A stretch of 64,000 nt of DNA, from positions 1,178,001-1,242,000 of the forward strand of contig CAWCFV010000002.1 in the NCBI GenBank assembly GCA_963794995.1. Direction: 5' to 3'. Positions 27,995 through 35,426 of this stretch are shown in pieces; within the stretch, counting starts at the first letter, position 1, and every line of letters starts with the position of its first letter. Below the pieces are notes generated by a model that saw nothing but the letters and a program-made list of their open reading frames with translations, ran no database searches and was not told the DNA's origin. Source of the stretch: CAWCFV01 sp963794995 (GTDB lineage: Bacteria; Actinomycetota; Actinomycetes; JACCUZ01). Position numbers and translations under genes: made by a program.

Positions 27995-29091
27995 GCCCCG
28001 GCGCGCTCCCGAGCACCTCCCCCGAGCTGCACGGTGACGGCGTCCTGCTCACCCCCTGGGAGGAGCGCGACCTTCCCGGCATCGTCGCGCTCGCCGACGA
28101 CGAGGGGCGTCGGTTCTCGCGGTCGCTGCGCGGCGTCGACTCGATCGACGACGCCCGCGCCTGGGTGGCGGGCCGGAGCGGTCCGGGCCGGGTGGACTGG
28201 GCGGTACGTGACCCGGCGAGCCGCGAGCTCGTGGGCCGGACCGGGCTGCACCGGATCGACCACGCGTCCGCGACCGGGGAGATCGGCTACGGGGTCCACC
28301 CGGGGCACCGCCGCCGTGGGGTCGCCACTGCCGCGGTCGCGACGGCGATGCGGTGGGCCTTCGCCGAGCTCGCCCTCCGGCGGGTCGAGCTGCTGCACGA
28401 CGTGGCGAACCTCGCCTCGTGCGCGGTGGCGGCGCGAGCGGGCTTCGCCCTCGAGGGTCTGGAGCGCACGGCGCTGGTGTATCCCGACGGGACGGCCGCC
28501 GACCAGCACCGGCACGCCCGGCTGGCGTCCGACCCGCCGGGCCCGGTGGACGCCGCACCGGCACCGCTCGACGTCCCGGTGCTCGTCGGCGACGGAGTGA
28601 CTCTGCGGCCCTGGTCCGACGAGGACGCGGCCGTGCTCGTGAGGGGCGTCGGGCACCCATCAGCCGCGCGCTGGAGCCCGCACCCGCCACCGCGGACGGT
28701 CGAGGACGGGAGGCGACTGCTCACGCGGACCCGTCGGCGGACGCTGGAGGGCGCGTCGCTGTCCTGGGCCGTGACGGAGTCCGGCGCGGTCGTCGGTTCG
28801 CTCACGCTGCGCAGCATCAACCGGATCGACCTGTGGGCGACCGCGTCGTACTGGGTGCTCCCCGAGGCCCGTGGCCGGGGGGTCGCGCCACGCGCCCTGC
28901 GGCTCGCCAGCACACATGCCGTCGAGGTGCTCGGGCTGCACCGGGTGCAGCTGCAGCACGCGGTCGGGAACGCCGCCTCCTGCCGGGTCGCCGAGAAGGC
29001 CGGGTTCACGCTCGAGGGGACCCAACGGGGGTCCTGCCTGCTGCCGGAGGGGTTCGTCGACGAGCACCTGCACGCCCGGGTGGCACGGTGA
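27991..29091 (+). CDS. Fused tandem GNAT acetyltransferase (two RimJ/RimL-type domains)
   Basis: 366 residues with two complete GNAT domains. Domain 1 (about 10-170): TPWEERDLPGIVALADDEG, EIGYGVHPGHRRRGVATAAVATAM, LLHDVANLASCAVAARAGFALEG. Domain 2 (about 185-366): TLRPWSDEDAAVLVRGVGHPS, ASYWVLPEARGRGVAPRALRLA, LQHAVGNAASCRVAEKAGFTLEGTQRG. Both keep the R-x-x-G-x-A/G acetyl-CoA loop. Starts and stops overlap both neighbours. Tandem GNATs can form one two-site enzyme; which substrate is unknown. Confidence 0.87.
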   Translation: MSPGALPSTSPELHGDGVLLTPWEERDLPGIVALADDEGRRFSRSLRGVDSIDDARAWVAGRSGPGRVDWAVRDPASRELVGRTGLHRIDHASATGEIGYGVHPGHRRRGVATAAVATAMRWAFAELALRRVELLHDVANLASCAVAARAGFALEGLERTALVYPDGTAADQHRHARLASDPPGPVDAAPAPLDVPVLVGDGVTLRPWSDEDAAVLVRGVGHPSAARWSPHPPPRTVEDGRRLLTRTRRRTLEGASLSWAVTESGAVVGSLTLRSINRIDLWATASYWVLPEARGRGVAPRALRLASTHAVEVLGLHRVQLQHAVGNAASCRVAEKAGFTLEGTQRGSCLLPEGFVDEHLHARVAR

Positions 29092-29639
29092 CCGGGATCC
29101 CGCCCGTCGAGATCGCAGCCGGGACGTGGCAGCTGCGACCGCCGTCGCCGTCGGAGGCGGCGGACGCGCTGGCCATGCTGCACGACCCGCTGACCCTGCG
29201 CTTCAACGAGGCACCCGCGGTCGTCGACCTCGCGACCGCCCGCGCCTGGTGCGAGCGCGGCGCCGACTGGTCGCACGGGGCGCACGCGACGTTCTCGGTG
29301 CTGGACTCCGTGACCGGCCGGCTCTCGGGCAACATCTCGTTGCACCGGATCGACACCGATCGCCACGAGGCGGCCGTCGGCTACCGCACCGCCCCGTGGG
29401 CGCGGGGGCAGGGCCTGGCGACCACGGCACTCGGAGCCGTGACGCGATGGGCGTTCGGCGCGCTGGCGATCGAGCGGATCGAGCTGCTGCACTCCGACGG
29501 CAACGACGTGTCGTGCCGGGTCGCCGTCAGGGCCGGCTACGCCGTCGAGGGGACCCGGCGCGGCGGCTACCGCGCCGACGACGGCAGCCGGCACGACGAG
29601 CACGTGCACGGCAGGCTGGCCGGCGACCCCGAGCCGTGA
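29088..29639 (+). CDS. GNAT N-acetyltransferase, RimJ/RimL type
   Basis: 183 residues, GTG at 29088 overlapping the stop of the tandem GNAT gene. Domain features: LRPPSPSEAADALAMLHDP, AAVGYRTAPWARGQGLATTALGAV with the acetyl-CoA loop ARGQGLA, and LLHSDGNDVSCRVAVRAGYAVEGTRRG. It lies ten bases before the nucleoside hydrolase gene, so it is likely on the same message. Closest in sequence pattern to the second domain of the preceding gene, which suggests local duplication. Confidence 0.87.
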   Translation: MTGIPPVEIAAGTWQLRPPSPSEAADALAMLHDPLTLRFNEAPAVVDLATARAWCERGADWSHGAHATFSVLDSVTGRLSGNISLHRIDTDRHEAAVGYRTAPWARGQGLATTALGAVTRWAFGALAIERIELLHSDGNDVSCRVAVRAGYAVEGTRRGGYRADDGSRHDEHVHGRLAGDPEP

Positions 29640-29649
29640 GCGGCCGGCC

Positions 29650-30603
29650 GTGACCGTCCGGGTCCACGTCGACACCGACCTCGCCGGCGACCCCGACGAC
29701 GTCTGCGCACTGGCCTACCTGCTGGCGCGTCCCGACGTCGAGGTCGTCGGCATCACCACCGTCGACGACCCGGGTGGCGTGCGGGCCGGCTACGTCGGCG
29801 AGGTGCTGCGGATCGCCGGGGCGCCGACCGTGCCGGTCGCGGCCGGCACGGCCGCGTCGCTGACCACCGGACGGCCGTGCGGCGCTCCTCCGCGGTCCGA
29901 CCGGCGCTACTGGCCGAGGCCGGTCCGCCCGCGGCCCGGGCCGGTCGAGGACGCGGCCGGTCTGCTCCAGGAGTCCGTCGAGGGCGGGGCGGTCGTCCTC
30001 GGGATCGGTCCCGCGACGACGCTGGCCACGGCCGAGCGCGTCCGGCCCGGCCTGCTGGGCACCGCGCACGTGGTGCTCATGGGCGGCTGGGTCGCGCCGC
30101 CCGGCGACGGGCTGCCGGCCTGGTCCGCGGCCGACGACTGGAACGTGGTCTGCGACCCCGTCGCCGCGACGGAGGTGCGCCGGGCGGCCGGGCGGCTCAC
30201 CGTCGTACCGCTCGCGGCGACCGCCCTGGCGCACCTCCGGTCGGCCGACCTGTCGCGGCTGCGTGCAGCCGGGCCGCTCGGCGCCCTGATGGCGCATCAG
30301 GCGAAGGCGTACCGGGAGGACGAGGGGAAGACCACGCTGGCGGTGACCCACGCCGCGCTTCCGGACGACCTCGCGAACTTCCACCACGACCCCCTGACCG
30401 CTGCCGTGGCGACCGGCTGGGACGGCGCCGAGGTGCGCACGGTGAGGCTGCGGACCGCGCGGGACGACTCGCACGCCCGCCTCGAGCCTGCGGAGCCGGG
30501 CGACAGCACCGGGCGCGACGTCGACCTCGTGGTGGACGTCGACGGCACCGCGTTCGCCAGGCACTGGCTGTCGACGGTCGAGGCGTCCCACGAGACCACC
30601 TGA
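29650..30603 (+). CDS. Nucleoside hydrolase (inosine/uridine-preferring family)
   Basis: 317 residues, GTG at 29650. Nucleoside hydrolases break the N-glycosidic bond of nucleosides and bind one calcium ion. The N-terminal calcium/substrate motif is DTDLAGDPDD, a variant of DTDPGxDDA that keeps the acidic ligands. Further family regions: VVGITTVDDPGGVRAG, VVLGIGPATTLATAERVRP, VVLMGGWVAPPG, WNVVCDPVAATEV and DDLANFHHDPLTAAVATGW, where the FHHDP Asp is the other calcium ligand. Located at the end of the coupled GNAT array. It converges with the tetR gene. Confidence 0.88.
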   Translation: MTVRVHVDTDLAGDPDDVCALAYLLARPDVEVVGITTVDDPGGVRAGYVGEVLRIAGAPTVPVAAGTAASLTTGRPCGAPPRSDRRYWPRPVRPRPGPVEDAAGLLQESVEGGAVVLGIGPATTLATAERVRPGLLGTAHVVLMGGWVAPPGDGLPAWSAADDWNVVCDPVAATEVRRAAGRLTVVPLAATALAHLRSADLSRLRAAGPLGALMAHQAKAYREDEGKTTLAVTHAALPDDLANFHHDPLTAAVATGWDGAEVRTVRLRTARDDSHARLEPAEPGDSTGRDVDLVVDVDGTAFARHWLSTVEASHETT

Positions 30604-30611
30604 CCGGCCGG

Positions 30612-31265
30612 TCAGGGCGCGCGGAGGAGCTGGTGGCGGGAGGTGTCGACGAACCACGACTCGAACTCCGCGGGACTCCAGCCGCGGTCCTCGACGAGCA
30701 GCAGCCAGGTGTCCGGGTGGTTGAGCGTCCAGAGGATGTCGGTGGCGCGGTCGACGTCGAGCCCGCTCCGGAGGGCGCCCTTGCGCGACAGGCTCTCGAC
30801 GACGACCCGCTGGTTGGCGTGGAAGTCGGACTGGATCAGCGCCCAGAGCTCGCCGCTGTCCGGATCGGTCGGGGCGGCCGTCCGGATCACGCGGAAGATG
30901 CCGCCGATCCGCGTCTTCACCGCGCACGACGCCACTGCCAGCAGAGCCAGCTGACGCGAGGCGTCCGGCTCCTCGAGGACGGCGCGGTACCACGGGCGCT
31001 CGGCGACACCCGCGTCGTCCTCGTCGCCCTTGAGCAGCAGGTCCCAGAGGGCGCGCAGCAGCCGGCTCTTGGTCTGGAACGCGAGGTACACCGTCTTGCC
31101 CGAGACCCCGGCGGCGGCGGCGATCTCGCTCATCGTCGTTGCCGGGTAGCCCTGCGCGCGGAACAAGAGGTGGGCCGCGTCGAGGATCCGGCGCCGGGTC
31201 GCCGCCGCCTGCTCCTGGCGGTGCGGCGAGTGGTATCCGCGGGAGGCCTTGACAGGTCTCGACAT
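30612..31265 (-). CDS. TetR-family transcriptional regulator
   Basis: 217 residues. N-terminal TetR HTH: RRILDAAHLLFRAQGYPATTMSEIAAAAGVSGKTVYLAFQTKSRLLRAL (about residues 24-72), followed by an all-helical C-terminal ligand-binding region with the Leu/Ala-rich segments expected for the family. Divergent from the methyltransferase gene, with an inverted repeat between them that is a likely operator, so it probably represses that gene and itself. Ligand unknown. Confidence 0.9.
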   Translation of the reverse strand: MSRPVKASRGYHSPHRQEQAAATRRRILDAAHLLFRAQGYPATTMSEIAAAAGVSGKTVYLAFQTKSRLLRALWDLLLKGDEDDAGVAERPWYRAVLEEPDASRQLALLAVASCAVKTRIGGIFRVIRTAAPTDPDSGELWALIQSDFHANQRVVVESLSRKGALRSGLDVDRATDILWTLNHPDTWLLLVEDRGWSPAEFESWFVDTSRHQLLRAP

Positions 31266-31310
31266 ATGACTACCGTATCAGTGAATCCAATACATCTGCA
31301 CTGTAGTGGA
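31249..31310 (+). promoter_or_regulatory. Divergent control region of tetR and methyltransferase, with inverted-repeat operator
   Basis: For the methyltransferase, TTGACA (31249-31254) and TACCGT (31271-31276) are spaced by 16 bases; the -35 lies inside the start of tetR. Downstream is an imperfect inverted repeat, CCAATACA (31287-31294) - 7 bases - TGTAGTGG (31302-31309), with one mismatch in eight (two in ten when the arms are extended by TCCA/TGGA). Position after a promoter and next to tetR is typical of TetR operators. A GGGGTGAGG ribosome site follows at about 31314-31322. Confidence 0.5.
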
Positions 31311-31325
31311 ATAGGGGTGAGGACC

Positions 31326-32189
31326 ATGACGACTCGCGTGGTGGGCTCGGAGGCCGGGCGACAGCAAGGGCTCCGCGCCATGTGGGGACAGGTCGCCGGG
31401 GCCTGGGAGGAGCACGCCGACTACCTCGACGCACGAGGATCGGACCTGACGGACTCGATGCTGGGGACCCTGGCCCTCTCGGCCGGCGACCGCGTGCTGG
31501 AGCTTGCCTGCGGCACCGGTGGCGCCGGCCTGGCGGCCGCGGAGCGGGTGGGCCCGGAGGGGGAGGTCGTCCTGTCCGACGTGGCGCCGGAGATGACGCA
31601 GGCTGCCGCGCGCCGCGCCGCGGCACGCGGGGCCACGAACGTGCGCACCCGGGTGCTGGCCCTCGAGACCGTCGAGGAGCCCGACGGCGCGTTCGACGCC
31701 GTGCTCTGCCGCGAGGGACTGATGTTCGCGACCGAGCCGGCCCGGGCGCTGCGCGAGGTCATGCGGGTGCTGCGCCCGGGCGGGCGGGCCGTCTTCGCCG
31801 TCTGGGGGCCGCCGGCCGAGAACCCATGGATGCGCCTCGTCTTCCACGCAGTGCGCGAGCAGGCCGGCGTCCCGGCTCCTGGCCCCGGCTCGGTCGGGCC
31901 GTTCGCGCTCTCCGACTCGCGCCGGCTGCACGAGCTGGTCACCGCGGCGGGCTTCACGGAGGTCCGTCTCGAGGAGGTGCCGGTGCCGATGCAGGTGGCC
32001 TCGACGTCCGAGTGGTGGTCGCGCACGTCGGCCCTGGCCGGTCCGCTCGTCCGACTGATCGCGGCGATGACCGACGAGGACCGCGCGGCGGTGCGCGCAC
32101 GGCTCGACGCCGAGGCCGGGCCGTACCTGACCCCTGAGGGCGTGACCTTCCCGGGTCTGAGCCTGCTGGTGTCAGGTCGCCGCCCGTAG
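31326..32189 (+). CDS. Class I SAM-dependent methyltransferase
   Basis: 287 residues. SAM-binding motif I is VLELACGTGGAGLAAAERVG, with the post-I acidic region VVLSDVAPEMTQAA, motif II FDAVLCREGLMFATEP and motif III LRPGGRAVFAVWGPP, i.e. the UbiE/Methyltransf_11 type. The N-terminal part RQQGLRAMWGQVAGAWEEHADYLD resembles small-molecule O- or C-methyltransferases. Regulated most likely by the divergent TetR protein. The last 18 bases overlap the end of the convergent YcaQ-like gene. Substrate unknown. Confidence 0.88.
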   Translation: MTTRVVGSEAGRQQGLRAMWGQVAGAWEEHADYLDARGSDLTDSMLGTLALSAGDRVLELACGTGGAGLAAAERVGPEGEVVLSDVAPEMTQAAARRAAARGATNVRTRVLALETVEEPDGAFDAVLCREGLMFATEPARALREVMRVLRPGGRAVFAVWGPPAENPWMRLVFHAVREQAGVPAPGPGSVGPFALSDSRRLHELVTAAGFTEVRLEEVPVPMQVASTSEWWSRTSALAGPLVRLIAAMTDEDRAAVRARLDAEAGPYLTPEGVTFPGLSLLVSGRRP

Positions 32190-33389
32190 GGCAGCCGCGA
32201 GGTCGCCGCGGTCCTCGACCAGGAGGTCGGCCAGGTCCAGCCAGCGGGCCAGCTCCCGCAGCTCGGCGGCCAGCTCGTGGGCGGTCTCCGGGGGTGCATG
32301 AGCCTCCGCGTGCGCCGACCGCACGAGCAGGGCGCCGGACCGCCGGTCGGCCTTCAGGTCGACCCGGGCCACCAGCCGGTCGCCGAGCAGGAACGGCAGC
32401 ACGTAGTAGCCGAAGACCCGCTTCTCGGCAGGCGTGTAGATCTCGATCCGGTAGTGGAAGCCGAACAGGTGCTCGGCCCGCCAGCGGAACCACACGAGCG
32501 GGTCGAACGGCACCAGCAGCGCCCGCGCATCGACCCGCCGCGGCAGCCGCGCGTCGCGGTGCAGGTAGGCCTGCCGGTGCCAGCCCTCGACCCGTACCGG
32601 CAGCAATTCGCCCGCGGCGACCAGTGCCGCGACCGCGGCCCGCGAGTCGTCCGGCCGGAGCCGGAAGTAGTCGCGCAGGCACGGCTCCGACGCGACCCCG
32701 TGCGCTCGGGCAGCGATCCGGGTCAGCTCGAGAAACGACTCCTCGTCGGTGAGGTCCGGTGCCTCGACCACCTCGCGCGGCAGGACGCGCGCGGGGACGG
32801 CGTACCTGCGCTCGAAGGAGGTGGTGCGTCCGGCCGAGGTGATCTCGCCGGCATAGAACAGGAACTCCAAGGCGCGTTTCACCTCCGACCAGTTCCAGCC
32901 CCAGTCGGCCCGCGCGAGCAGTGTCTCGTGCTCGAGTGCCGCCTCGACCCGGCCGGCGGTCAGCGGCGTCCGGCTCGCCGCGACCTCGTCGAGGACCGCC
33001 TGCACGAGGTCGGGGCGCTCCGCGGCGATCGACCGCATTCCTCCCCAGGCCTCCTCGCTGCGTCGCATCCGCCAGCGCAGCAGGCGGCGGGTCGACGGCG
33101 GGACCAGGCTGGCCTCGTGCGCCCAGTACTCGACCAGCCGCCGCGGCGCCCGGCCGGCGGCCCGGTCGAGCAGCGCGCGGTCGTAGGGGCCGAGCCGGGA
33201 GAACAGCGGCAGGTAGTGGGCCCGGCTCAGCACGTTGACGCTGTCGATCTGCAGCAGGCCGATCCGCTCGACCGTCGCGGTGAGGTGGCGCATCGTCGGC
33301 ACCGCGGGACGCGGCGCGGCCAGCCCCTGCGCTGCGACGGCCACCCGCCGGGCTTGCGCCAGCGACAGCCGCTCCACCGCCCTGGTCAC
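32172..33389 (-). CDS. Winged-helix DNA-binding/YcaQ-like protein (HTH_42)
   Basis: 405 residues matching the HTH_42 family that includes E. coli YcaQ, a glycosylase acting on interstrand crosslinks. Seen: ARRVAVAAQGLAAPRP near the start, LGLLQIDSVNVLSRAHYL-like IGLLQIDSVNVLSRAHYLPLFSRLG, YWAHEASLVPPS with the conserved EYWAHEA box, and in the C-terminal half LVPFDPLVWFRWRAEHLFGFHYRIEIY and VARVDLKADR. In the E. coli protein a QxD motif acts in catalysis; here LLQIDSVN keeps Q-x-D. GTG at 33389 chosen from the family start (AVERLSLAQARR). Possible role in removing bulky or crosslinked bases, e.g. from alkylating antibiotics. Confidence 0.82.
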   Translation of the reverse strand: MTRAVERLSLAQARRVAVAAQGLAAPRPAVPTMRHLTATVERIGLLQIDSVNVLSRAHYLPLFSRLGPYDRALLDRAAGRAPRRLVEYWAHEASLVPPSTRRLLRWRMRRSEEAWGGMRSIAAERPDLVQAVLDEVAASRTPLTAGRVEAALEHETLLARADWGWNWSEVKRALEFLFYAGEITSAGRTTSFERRYAVPARVLPREVVEAPDLTDEESFLELTRIAARAHGVASEPCLRDYFRLRPDDSRAAVAALVAAGELLPVRVEGWHRQAYLHRDARLPRRVDARALLVPFDPLVWFRWRAEHLFGFHYRIEIYTPAEKRVFGYYVLPFLLGDRLVARVDLKADRRSGALLVRSAHAEAHAPPETAHELAAELRELARWLDLADLLVEDRGDLAAALRAAT

Positions 33390-33436
33390 GGTCGCCGATG
33401 CTGCCACGCCGTGCCGACACCCCCCCACCGCGCACC

Positions 33437-33478
33437 TGTCAGCCGGTGACGCCGGTATACCGGCGTCACCGGCTGACA
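33437..33478. repeat. 42-base palindromic element, copy 1
   Basis: Perfect inverted repeat with 21-base arms; the left arm begins TGTCAGCCG, then GTGAC, GCCGG, centre TATA, and the right arm mirrors it, ending CGGCTGACA. It covers the end of the AbiEi/DUF559-like gene: the last codons and the TGA stop of that gene (33466-33468) are read out of the element. No T-run follows on either strand. A second copy lies at 34526-34567. Confidence 0.85.
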
Positions 33479-34422
33479 AGTCCGAGGAGGAGGCGCAGGA
33501 GGGCCTCGACCCGGTCGGGGTCCGCGCGGCAGGCCATCGCCGGCAGGCGGACCGGCCCCTCCTGCTCACCGGCGGCCCGGATCTCGGCGGCGCGCAGCAG
33601 GTCGTCGTACCACTGGGAGACCTCGAGGTGCGCGATGCCGTCGATCTCCACCCACAGGCACCGGCCGTCGCCGAGCCGCCACTCGGCATCGAGGTAGCGA
33701 CGCCGGCCGCGGCTGTCGGTACGGACGGCCTGCTGGACCGGCTCGGGAAGACCCCGGCGCCGGCAGAAGCGGACGAAGTCGATCTCGCTGAGGGCCTGCG
33801 ACCCACCCGCGACGTCCTGCAGCACCCGCTGCATCAGGCGCCGCCGCTTCACGTGGCCCACAGTCTCCAGGGCCGCCAGGACCCGGTCGGGCGTCGTCAG
33901 CCGTTGCTGGACCAGTGCCGCGAGGACACCGCAGGCGGCGCGGTCGGTGTCGGACCACGCCGCGGCGTCGACGCCCGCCCGCTCGACCGCGTGGGTCCGA
34001 AGCCCTGACCGGACGACGACGTCCTCCTCACGGTGCCGACGTGACTCGTGCACCGTGACCGGGCCGAGCGCGACCGGGATCCCGGGCGGCGCCAGCCCGC
34101 GTCCGACGATGACGTGGGTGCCCGGCCGCGGCCACCCGGCCAGACCGCCGACCTCGAGCGCGGTCCAGGCCGCGAGCGCGGCCCCTTCGCCGCAGTGCAG
34201 GACGGCGCCCACCCGACGTGCCCGCTCGGTCAGCGGGCCGCGGTGCAGCACGACGACGGTGGGGCCGGCGGTGGCCCAGCGACGCGCGCGGACCTGCGCC
34301 CCGACGTCGTGGTCGTCGACGCCGAGGGCGTTGAGCTGGCGGCGGCTGCAGACCGCCTCCTGGTCCGTGCACAGGGCGGCCAGGCCGGGCACGGAGTCGA
34401 GGGCGTGGCGACGGCCGGACAT
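33466..34422 (-). CDS. AbiEi-like / DUF559-type protein
   Basis: 318 residues, ATG at 34422. N-terminal part (about 1-50) resembles the winged-helix AbiEi-like domain of abortive-infection/type IV toxin-antitoxin proteins: VCSRRQLNALGVDDHDVGAQVRARRWATAGPTVVVLHRG. The C-terminal part (about 215-300) resembles the Vsr-like DUF559 nuclease fold: LSEIDFVRFCRRRGLPEPVQQ, RRRYLDAEWRLGDGRCLWVEIDG and a final ARA-type helix. The D-x-E-W...W-V-E-I-D pattern is the expected metal-binding set. Such solo genes are frequent in actinobacteria. The C-terminal residues and stop come from palindrome copy 1. No AbiEii partner is present. Confidence 0.68.
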   Translation of the reverse strand: MSGRRHALDSVPGLAALCTDQEAVCSRRQLNALGVDDHDVGAQVRARRWATAGPTVVVLHRGPLTERARRVGAVLHCGEGAALAAWTALEVGGLAGWPRPGTHVIVGRGLAPPGIPVALGPVTVHESRRHREEDVVVRSGLRTHAVERAGVDAAAWSDTDRAACGVLAALVQQRLTTPDRVLAALETVGHVKRRRLMQRVLQDVAGGSQALSEIDFVRFCRRRGLPEPVQQAVRTDSRGRRRYLDAEWRLGDGRCLWVEIDGIAHLEVSQWYDDLLRAAEIRAAGEQEGPVRLPAMACRADPDRVEALLRLLLGLVSR

Positions 34423-34525
34423 CGCTCCACCGTGGCCGCTGCGACTCGCACGGCACGGCGCTGCACCGCGACTGTGGACGCCGAGCAGTCGCTGCCGCCC
34501 TGTGCACGGACTCTCCCCGCGCACG

Positions 34526-34567
34526 TGTCAGCCGCAGGCGCCGGGATACCGGCGCCTGCGGCTGACA
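34526..34567. repeat. 42-base palindromic element, copy 2
   Basis: Same design as copy 1: outer arm TGTCAGCCG, variable block CAGGC, inner GCCGG, centre GATA, then the mirror, ending CGGCTGACA. Perfect pairing extends three more bases on each side (34523-34570, ACG...CGT). Relative to copy 1 the variable block differs at three positions and each is compensated on the other arm. Lies between the DUF559-like gene start and the response regulator end. Both copies are preceded by CCGCGCAC. Confidence 0.85.
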
Positions 34568-34591
34568 CGTTGCGGGGGGGGACGCGGGGGG

Positions 34592-35299
34592 TCAGGTGAT
34601 CTCGAGCAGCTTCTCGCGGACGGCGTAGACCACGGCCTCCATCCGGGAGTGCAGCTGCAGCTTCTCCAGGATGTTGCGGATGTGGTTCTTCACCGTGTTC
34701 TCGCTGATGAACAGCTCCTTGGCGATGTCGCGGTTGTTCAGGCCCTTCGCGACCAGCTTGAGCACCTCGAGCTCGCGGTCGGTGAGCCTCGGCGCCGGCA
34801 GCTGCTGGCGCTCGTCGCCCTTCTTGATCATCGTGGCGAACTCGGACAGCAGCTTCGAGGCCATCGACGGGCTGATCAGCGACTGGCCGCCCGCGACCGA
34901 GCGGATGGCCGCGGCCACCTCGTCGATGGAGATCTCCTTGAGCAGGTAGCCGCTGGCACCGGCCTTGATCGCGTCGTAGAGGTCGGCCTCGTCGTCGGAG
35001 ATGGTGAGCATGACGATCTTCGCGCTCGGGACGACGTCCTTGATCGCGGTGCACGCCTCGATACCGCTGCGACGGGGCATCCGGACGTCCATCAGCACGA
35101 TGTCCGGGAGCAGTGTGGAGGCCAGCTCGACGGCCTCGGTGCCGTCACCGGCCTCACCGACGACCTCGATGTCGCTCTCCTGGCCGAGGACCATCTCCAG
35201 ACCGCGGCGGAACAGCGCGTGGTCGTCGACGACGAGGACCCGGATGGGATCGGCACCCGACCGCGCGGCCGTCACCGGGCTCGCAGCTCGCTCGCTCAC
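34592..35299 (-). CDS. NarL/LuxR-family response regulator
   Basis: 235 residues. Receiver domain with RVLVVDDHALFRRGLEMVL, the phospho-acceptor Asp in PDIVLMDVRMPRRSG, and Lys in GYLLKEISIDEV; C-terminal LuxR HTH LTDRELEVLKLVAKGLNNRDIAKELFISENTVKNHIRNILEKLQL. GTG at 35299 chosen because AAGGGGAG precedes it. No histidine kinase is adjacent, so it is an orphan regulator here. Upstream of it lies hpf in the same direction; related regulators are found next to hpf in other actinobacteria. Confidence 0.92.
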   Translation of the reverse strand: MSERAASPVTAARSGADPIRVLVVDDHALFRRGLEMVLGQESDIEVVGEAGDGTEAVELASTLLPDIVLMDVRMPRRSGIEACTAIKDVVPSAKIVMLTISDDEADLYDAIKAGASGYLLKEISIDEVAAAIRSVAGGQSLISPSMASKLLSEFATMIKKGDERQQLPAPRLTDRELEVLKLVAKGLNNRDIAKELFISENTVKNHIRNILEKLQLHSRMEAVVYAVREKLLEIT

Positions 35300-35426
35300 C
35301 GGCTCCCCTTCTGCTCCGGGCACCGCGCGACGACGGGGTCGTCGTGCCGCGCCGGTGCGCATCCTCGCACGTCCGCGACGGGACCGGCCGCGGAACGGAC
35401 CGGTTCGCGCCGGGGTGCCCGAGAGG

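Noticed and set aside
33437..34570. Palindromes as ordinary intrinsic terminators
   Set aside because: No T-run on either side, one overlaps coding sequence, and the two share sequence and design beyond what terminators need. Termination as a secondary effect remains possible.
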